NCBI GenBank assembly: GCA_013695855.1
Contig: JACCZR010000012.1
Location: 1 to 9,471 of the forward strand
Direction of reading: 5' to 3'
Length of the DNA stretch: 9,471 nucleotides
From: Thermoleophilaceae bacterium
GTDB lineage: Bacteria > Actinomycetota > Thermoleophilia > Solirubrobacterales > Thermoleophilaceae
Shown here piece after piece: positions 6,050-9,471 of this stretch. The stretch's first letter is position 1. Each line of letters begins with the position of its first letter. The notes under the pieces were generated by a model. That model was not told where the DNA came from. It searched no databases and saw only the letters and a list, made by a program, of their open reading frames with translations. The position numbers and the translations under genes were made by a program.

Positions 6050-6994
6050 GTGAGGCTCCTGGCCCTGCTCGCGGCGACGGCCGCCCTCTTCAGCTTCGGC
6101 TGCGGCGAGAGGGAGGATCCGCTCGGCCCCCGACAGGTCGACCTGGCGCTCGACTTCCAGCCCAACGCAAACCACGTCGGGGTCTACGCGGCGGCGCGCA
6201 CCGGCGCTGACCGCCGCCACGGGCTGCGGCTGCGCGTGCGTGCGCCCTCGGCCTCCACGGACTCGATCAAGCTGCTCACCGCCGAGCGGGTCGACCTGGC
6301 GCTGGTGGACATCCATGACCTGGCCCTCGCCCGCCAGCGCGGCCAGGACCTGGTGGGCGTGGCGCCCGTGGTCAAGCAGCCCCTCGCCGCGGTGATCGCG
6401 CGGCGCGGCGTGCGACGGCCACGGCAGTTGGAGGGAAAGCGGGTGGGCCTCAGCGGCCTGCCCTCCGACAGCGCCGTGCTTCGCTCGGTGGTCTCCGATG
6501 ACGGGGGCGAGCCTCGCCGAGCCCGCAGCGTGACCATCGGCTTCTCCGCTGTCCGGAGCCTCCTCGCCGACCGGGTGGACGCGGTGGTGGCCTTCTGGAA
6601 CGCCGAGGGCGTGGCGCTGCGGCGCTCGGGAATCAAGACCACCGAGTTCCGAGTCTCGGACTACGGCGCACCCCCCTACCCGGAACTGGTGCTCACCGCC
6701 CGCCGCGAGACCGTCGACCGCGATCCCCGCCTGGTGGGCGATGCCGTCGCCGCCCTGGAGGACGGCGCGCGGGCCGCGCTGGCCGACCGTCCCGCGGCCG
6801 TGGAGGAGATCGCCGAGCGCTCGGGCCAGGAGCGCAAGCTGACCTCTCAGCAACTCGAGGCGACGGCGCCCGCGCTGCGTCCGCCGCTGCGCTTCGACCG
6901 AAAGGCGCTCGAGGGCTTTGCGGCCTTCGACCGCCGCTTCGGCGTGATCGACCGCCCGCTCGACGTCGAGCGGGCCTTCGACCTCCGGCGGTAG
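6050..6994 (+). CDS. ABC-type solute-binding lipoprotein, THI5/NMT1-like (thiamine-pyrimidine or related ligand)
   Basis: Predicted extracytoplasmic ligand-binding subunit of an ABC importer, 314 residues. Residues 1-17 form a short signal peptide (two Leu-rich runs after R2) ending at C18. The lipobox 'FSFGC' has Ser rather than Leu at -3, so it is non-canonical. The mature part matches the NMT1/THI5-like fold: 'LALDFQPNANHVGVYAA' (32-48), 'DSIKLLTAERVDLALVDIHD' (71-90), 'VAPVVKQPLAAVIA' (104-117), 'LEGKRVGLSG' (127-136), 'DAVVAFWNAEGVALRRSG' (177-194) and 'DYGAPPYPELVLTA' (204-217). The 'AFWNxEGxxL' and 'DYGxPxYPELVL' blocks are typical of the ThiY-like group that binds thiamine-pyrimidine precursors, but related proteins bind riboflavin and other ligands. 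The start is GTG 6050, with no alternative in-frame start upstream. No permease or ATPase gene lies in the window, so it is an orphan here. Confidence 0.8.
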   Translation: MRLLALLAATAALFSFGCGEREDPLGPRQVDLALDFQPNANHVGVYAAARTGADRRHGLRLRVRAPSASTDSIKLLTAERVDLALVDIHDLALARQRGQDLVGVAPVVKQPLAAVIARRGVRRPRQLEGKRVGLSGLPSDSAVLRSVVSDDGGEPRRARSVTIGFSAVRSLLADRVDAVVAFWNAEGVALRRSGIKTTEFRVSDYGAPPYPELVLTARRETVDRDPRLVGDAVAALEDGARAALADRPAAVEEIAERSGQERKLTSQQLEATAPALRPPLRFDRKALEGFAAFDRRFGVIDRPLDVERAFDLRR

Positions 6995-7002
6995 AACGAG
7001 CT

Positions 7003-7038
7003 GCGGTGCTCGGCCGACCAGCGCTCGGCCTGCGCTCC
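7003..7038 (-). repeat. Structured 36-nt intergenic repeat, copy B
   Basis: Reverse-strand copy of the element at 564-599, with 33 of 36 positions identical. Its stem is GGCCGA/TCGGCC around the same loop, GCGCTGG. The pair that is C-G in copy A is G-C here, a compensatory change. On the minus strand it begins 3 nt after the TAG stop of the receiver-like gene. Copy A likewise begins 4 nt after a TAG, and the similarity runs through the stop (TAGCG-AGGAG-GCAG). A second stem, CGAGC/GCTCG with loop ACCGCA, follows. It lies between the convergent ends of the lipoprotein gene and the receiver-like gene. Confidence 0.8.
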
Positions 7039-7041
7039 TCG

Positions 7042-7401
7042 CTAGGGACCGCCCGCCAGGCCCTCCACCAGCGCCGGGCCCTCGCGGGCCATGCGTGAGC
7101 GAGGAACCACCCGGTGGAAGCCGGCCTCCTCCGCCCGGCGCTTGGTCTCTGTGTCCACGTGCGAGTAGAAGCCAAGCGTCCAGACGTCCTCGAGGGCTCC
7201 TTGATCGTGCAGGCGGGCGATGGCCGAGGCACCGTCGAGGTCGGGGTCGGTCAGGTCGACAACCAGCACGTCCCCCTTCTCCACCGTCGCCCTCACCGCC
7301 TCGGGATCGTCCCAGCGCTGCACCTCGTGCCCTGCCGCCCGCAGCGCGCCCTCGATCTTCGACCCGAACAGCAGCTCGGGACACAGGAGGGCCACCCTCA
7401 C
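7042..7401 (-). CDS. Small single-domain receiver-like (CheY-fold) protein, probably degenerate
   Basis: A 119-residue protein with the alternating pattern of a response-regulator receiver and no output domain. Strand 1 is 'RVALLCPEL', strand 3 'GDVLVVDL' with D49 at the phospho-acceptor position, strand 4 'VWTLGFYSH' with S80 at the Thr/Ser position, and strand 5 'HRVVPRSR'. Two conserved features are missing. The acidic pair after strand 1 is replaced by C7-P8, and the near-invariant Lys before Pro in strand 5 is not seen (the segment reads VVPRS). Metal binding and normal phosphotransfer are therefore doubtful, and it may be a pseudo-receiver working as a binding module. The start is GTG at 7399-7401, with GAGGGGG about 5 nt upstream on the minus strand. 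It begins 10 nt after the stop of the preceding unrecognised gene and is likely cotranscribed with it. The fold assignment is moderate; no partner is visible. Confidence 0.65.
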   Translation of the reverse strand: MRVALLCPELLFGSKIEGALRAAGHEVQRWDDPEAVRATVEKGDVLVVDLTDPDLDGASAIARLHDQGALEDVWTLGFYSHVDTETKRRAEEAGFHRVVPRSRMAREGPALVEGLAGGP

Positions 7402-7411
7402 GGCGACCCCC

Positions 7412-7774
7412 TCACTGGCCGTGGCGGCGGTAGAAGTCCCGGCGGATCGACTCGGGGCGGCCCCACAGCGGTGTGACCTCCATGCGCCCCGAGCGAGCCT
7501 CGCGCATCACCAGCTCACCCTCCACGCTCTGATCGTCGAGCAGGGCAAGGGTCCCGCGCACCGTCTCGGCCGCGGCCGCGTGGCCGAACTTGTTCGCCAC
7601 GCGCAGGCGCCAGTGCCAGTCGTGCTCGGAGTAGGGCATCGCGTTGATCTGGCAGATCAACGGAGCCACCTCGATGTAACGCTGCTCGTCGAAGATCCGC
7701 ATGTCGAGCTCGAGCGAAGTCCAGTCGGGCGGAAGCGTGTCCAGGATCCGCTGGAAGTCCTCGGCGAGCGCCAT
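7412..7774 (-). CDS. Conserved-looking hypothetical protein, 120 residues
   Basis: I do not recognise this family. The protein is soluble and acidic at the N-terminus, with no signal peptide or membrane segment. It is rich in aromatic residues in the middle: 'PDWTSLELDMRIFDEQRYI' (16-34) and 'MPYSEHDWHWRLRVANKFGH' (46-65), the latter a Trp/His cluster that could be a ligand or metal site. The C-terminus is basic ('RRDFYRRHGQ'). The start is ATG 7772-7774, because a stop codon lies just upstream in the leader. No clear ribosome-binding site is seen, and copy C of the structured repeat lies 20 nt before the start. It sits between the carboxyltransferase gene and the receiver-like gene on the same strand. 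Regular codon use supports a real gene; function is unknown. Confidence 0.7.
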   Translation of the reverse strand: MALAEDFQRILDTLPPDWTSLELDMRIFDEQRYIEVAPLICQINAMPYSEHDWHWRLRVANKFGHAAAAETVRGTLALLDDQSVEGELVMREARSGRMEVTPLWGRPESIRRDFYRRHGQ

Positions 7775-7794
7775 CAGTCAGCGAGACTACCGCC

Positions 7795-7830
7795 GGAGCG
7801 CAGGCCGGGCGTTGGCCGGCCGAACACCGC
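7795..7830 (+). repeat. Structured 36-nt intergenic repeat, copy C
   Basis: The most divergent copy, with 32 of 36 positions identical to copy B. Its stem is GGCCGG/CCGGCC around loop GCGTTGG. The outer changed pair is G-C as in copy B. The innermost pair is G-C, where copies A and B have A-T, a second compensatory change. A following stem, ACCGCC/GGTGGT (one G-T pair, loop GGTC), overlaps the tail. In this orientation it is antisense to both flanking genes. It lies 12 nt beyond the carboxyltransferase stop and 20 nt before the 120-residue protein's start. Confidence 0.78.
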
Positions 7831-7842
7831 CGGTCGGTGGTC

Positions 7843-9429
7843 TCACATGCGAAAGACAGGGCGCACGATCGGCCCCAGAGGGGCGTTGGCGCACACCGAC
7901 AGCCCCAGGCCCACCACGTCCCGCGTCACGCCCGGCTCGATCACGCCGTCGTCCCAGAGCCGCGCGCTCGAGTGGTACGGGTGCCCCTCGTCCTCGTACT
8001 TGGCGCGGGTGCGGGCAGTGAGCGCCTCGAGCTCGTCGGGGTCTCGGTCCGAGGCCACGGTGCTCAGCACCGTGGCCGCCTGCTCGCCGCCCATCACAGA
8101 GATGCGCGCGTTGGGCCACATCCACAGGAAGCGGGGCGAGTAGGCCCGGCCGCACATCCCGTAGTTGCCCGCCCCGTAGGAGCCGCCGACGATCACCGTC
8201 AGCTTGGGCACGCGGGCGCACGAGACCGCCGCCACCATCTTCGCGCCGTCGCGCGCGATGCCGCCGGCCTCGTAGTCGCGGCCCACCATGAAGCCGCTGA
8301 TGTTCTGGAGGAACAGCAGGGGAACCGAGCGCTGGTCGCACAGCTCGACGAAGTGGGCAGCCTTCAGCGCGCCCTCGGAGAACAGCACGCCGTTGTTGGC
8401 CACGACGCCCACAGGGTGCCCGTGCACACGGGCGAAGCCACAGACCAGCGTGCTTGCGTACAGCTCCTTGAACTCGTGGAAGCGCGAGCCGTCGGTGATG
8501 CGGGCGATCAGCTCCCGCGGGTCGTAGGGCGCACGCGGGTCGGTGGGCACCGCGCCAGTCAGCTCGGCTGGGTCGACGGCCGGGTCCTCGGTCTCCAGGC
8601 GCTCCCACGGCGCCGGCGCGCGCGGCCCCACCGTGGTCATGATCGAGCGAACGATCTCCAGCGCCTCGAGGTCGTCGCCGGCCAGGTGGTCGGTCACGCC
8701 CGAGCGGCGGCTGTGCAGCTCGCCCCCGCCCAGCTCCTCGGCGGTCACCTCCTCGCCGGTCGCCGCTTTAACCAGCGGCGGACCGCCCAGGAAGATCGTG
8801 CCCTGCTCGCGGACGATCACCGTCTCGTCGCTCATCGCGGGCACGTAGGCGCCACCCGCGGTGCACGAGCCCATCACCGCGGCCACCTGCGGGATGCCCT
8901 GCGCGGACATCGTCGCCTGGTTGAAGAAGATGCGGCCGAAGTGGCCTTTGTCGGGGAAGATCTCGTCCTGGAGTGGAAGAAAGGCCCCGCCCGAGTCCAC
9001 GAGGTAGACGCACGGCAGCCGGTTCTCGAGCGCGACCTCCTGCGCGCGCAGGTGCTTCTTGACGGTCATCGGGAAGTAGGTGCCGCCTTTCACGGTGGCG
9101 TCGTTGGCCACGATCACCACCTCGCGGCCCGACACTCGGCCGATGCCGGTCACGATCCCGGCGCCCGGCGCCTGGTCCTCGTAGAGGCCGTGCGCGGCGA
9201 GCGGCGAGAGCTCGAGGAAGGGCGACCCCCGGTCGAGCAGACGCTCGACGCGCTCGCGCGCGAGGAGCTTCCCGCGCGAGACGTGTCGCTCGGCCGCCTT
9301 GGGGCCGCCACCCGCACGCGAACACTCGAGCTGCGCGCGCAGGTCGTCGGCCAGCTCGGCGTGGGCGGCCTGGTTGGCCGCAAACGCGTCGCTTCCCCGC
9401 CGAGTCCTGGTGGAGAGGACCACGCTCAT
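7843..9429 (-). CDS. mccB: Acyl-CoA carboxylase carboxyltransferase (beta) subunit, methylcrotonyl-CoA carboxylase type
   Basis: Transfers the carboxyl group from carboxybiotin to an acyl-CoA, most likely 3-methylcrotonyl-CoA in leucine breakdown. It is 528 residues, full length for the family (about 510-550). It has the N- and C-lobe crotonase-like folds. The N-lobe shows 'NDATVKGGTYFPMTVKK' (109-125), 'YLVDSGGAFLPLQ' (142-154), the oxyanion-hole segment 'TAGGAYVPAMSDE' (190-202) and 'GTIFLGGPPLVKAATGEEV' (210-228). The C-lobe shows 'FLQNISGFMVG' (373-383), 'GIARDGAKMVAAVS' (390-403), 'GGSYGAGNYGMCGRAY' (415-430) and 'SARLWDDGVIEPG' (488-500). The 'GTIFLGGPPLVKAATGEEV' and 'GIARDGAKMV' blocks favour MCC over propionyl- or acetyl-CoA carboxylase. 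Geranyl-CoA carboxylase is a close alternative. The ATG at 9427-9429 overlaps the upstream gene's TGA as ATGA, implying translational coupling to the biotin subunit. Confidence 0.93.
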   Translation of the reverse strand: MSVVLSTRTRRGSDAFAANQAAHAELADDLRAQLECSRAGGGPKAAERHVSRGKLLARERVERLLDRGSPFLELSPLAAHGLYEDQAPGAGIVTGIGRVSGREVVIVANDATVKGGTYFPMTVKKHLRAQEVALENRLPCVYLVDSGGAFLPLQDEIFPDKGHFGRIFFNQATMSAQGIPQVAAVMGSCTAGGAYVPAMSDETVIVREQGTIFLGGPPLVKAATGEEVTAEELGGGELHSRRSGVTDHLAGDDLEALEIVRSIMTTVGPRAPAPWERLETEDPAVDPAELTGAVPTDPRAPYDPRELIARITDGSRFHEFKELYASTLVCGFARVHGHPVGVVANNGVLFSEGALKAAHFVELCDQRSVPLLFLQNISGFMVGRDYEAGGIARDGAKMVAAVSCARVPKLTVIVGGSYGAGNYGMCGRAYSPRFLWMWPNARISVMGGEQAATVLSTVASDRDPDELEALTARTRAKYEDEGHPYHSSARLWDDGVIEPGVTRDVVGLGLSVCANAPLGPIVRPVFRM

Positions 9430-9471
9430 CGCGCGGTTCCCACTGCCACCAGCGGCTGGCCGAGCTCGACC
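9426..9471 (-). CDS. 3' end of a biotinyl-domain protein (acyl-CoA carboxylase alpha subunit or BCCP), truncated by window edge
   Basis: On the minus strand, the frame ending at TGA 9426-9428 reads VELGQPLVAVGTAR. The V-x-x-G-Q-x-L-V-x-V pattern is the last strand of a biotinyl/lipoyl domain. Its stop overlaps the start of the carboxyltransferase gene by four bases (ATGA), the arrangement expected for biotin-carrier and carboxyltransferase subunits of one enzyme. Only 14 codons are visible, so it could be the end of a long biotin carboxylase/carrier subunit or of a small separate carrier protein. Confidence 0.6.
   Translation of the reverse strand, partial: VELGQPLVAVGTAR

Noticed and set aside
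6983..6994. A 12-base string CTCCGGCGGTAG here whose complement recurs at 7787-7798 beside repeat copy C
   Set aside because: It encodes the lipoprotein's last residues and stop. A 12-base match of GC-rich sequence in a window this size is plausible by chance, and it falls on different sides of the element in the two places.
5909..7384. A long open frame on the - strand opposite the lipoprotein gene
   Set aside because: It overlaps the channel, lipoprotein and receiver-like genes in other frames and has no recognisable motif. It is an antisense artefact of high GC.
1..9471. CRISPR arrays, tRNA or rRNA genes, insertion sequences, integrases
   Set aside because: None seen. There are no regularly spaced direct repeats, cloverleaf genes, transposase motifs or terminal inverted repeats. 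The only repeats are those listed.

Overview
The window is very GC-rich, with tightly packed genes, a strong third-position G/C bias and several GTG/TTG starts. Together with a full set of coenzyme F420 genes, a fused FO synthase (FbiC) and an acyl-CoA carboxylase, this points to an actinobacterium. A deep-branching lineage such as Thermoleophilia/Solirubrobacterales is my guess; the lineage is inferred from gene content and cannot be proved from this window.

Layout. (1) Positions 1-2971, + strand: the 3' part of an F420:NADP oxidoreductase (npdG), then cofD, cofC and cofE. These are the enzymes that use F420 and that build its phospholactyl/phosphoenolpyruvyl and glutamyl tail. (2) Positions 3013-5196, - strand, convergent with cofE: fbiC, the fused CofG-CofH radical-SAM enzyme that makes the deazaflavin FO. 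Together these cover FO synthesis, side-chain activation and transfer, glutamylation, and use of the cofactor with NADP. (3) Positions 5235-5990, - strand, upstream of fbiC: a MIP-family channel whose pore residues resemble plant TIP2 aquaporins. (4) Positions 6050-6994, + strand, divergent from the channel: a lipoprotein of the THI5/NMT1-like (thiamine-pyrimidine type) solute-binding family. (5) Positions 7042-9471, - strand: the last codons of a biotinyl-domain protein, a methylcrotonyl-CoA-carboxylase-type carboxyltransferase overlapping it by ATGA, a small unrecognised protein, and a degenerate receiver-domain protein. No intergenic stretch exceeds about 70 bases.

The most unusual signal is non-coding. 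A 36-nt element occurs three times, always between genes (564-599 on +, 7003-7038 on -, 7795-7830 on +). Each copy carries a 6-bp stem with a 7-nt loop. Two of its six base pairs change between copies, and both changes are fully compensatory, so the hairpin appears to be maintained. A second, less conserved hairpin follows it. The first copy lies between an AGGAGG ribosome-binding motif and the cofD start, where folding would bring the two to normal spacing. This looks like a dispersed structured repeat of unknown class.

Other points of interest are a probable CTG start for cofE, a stand-alone CofE without the FbiB reductase domain, a TIP2-like selectivity filter in the channel, and a receiver domain that has lost its metal-binding acidic pair and conserved lysine.
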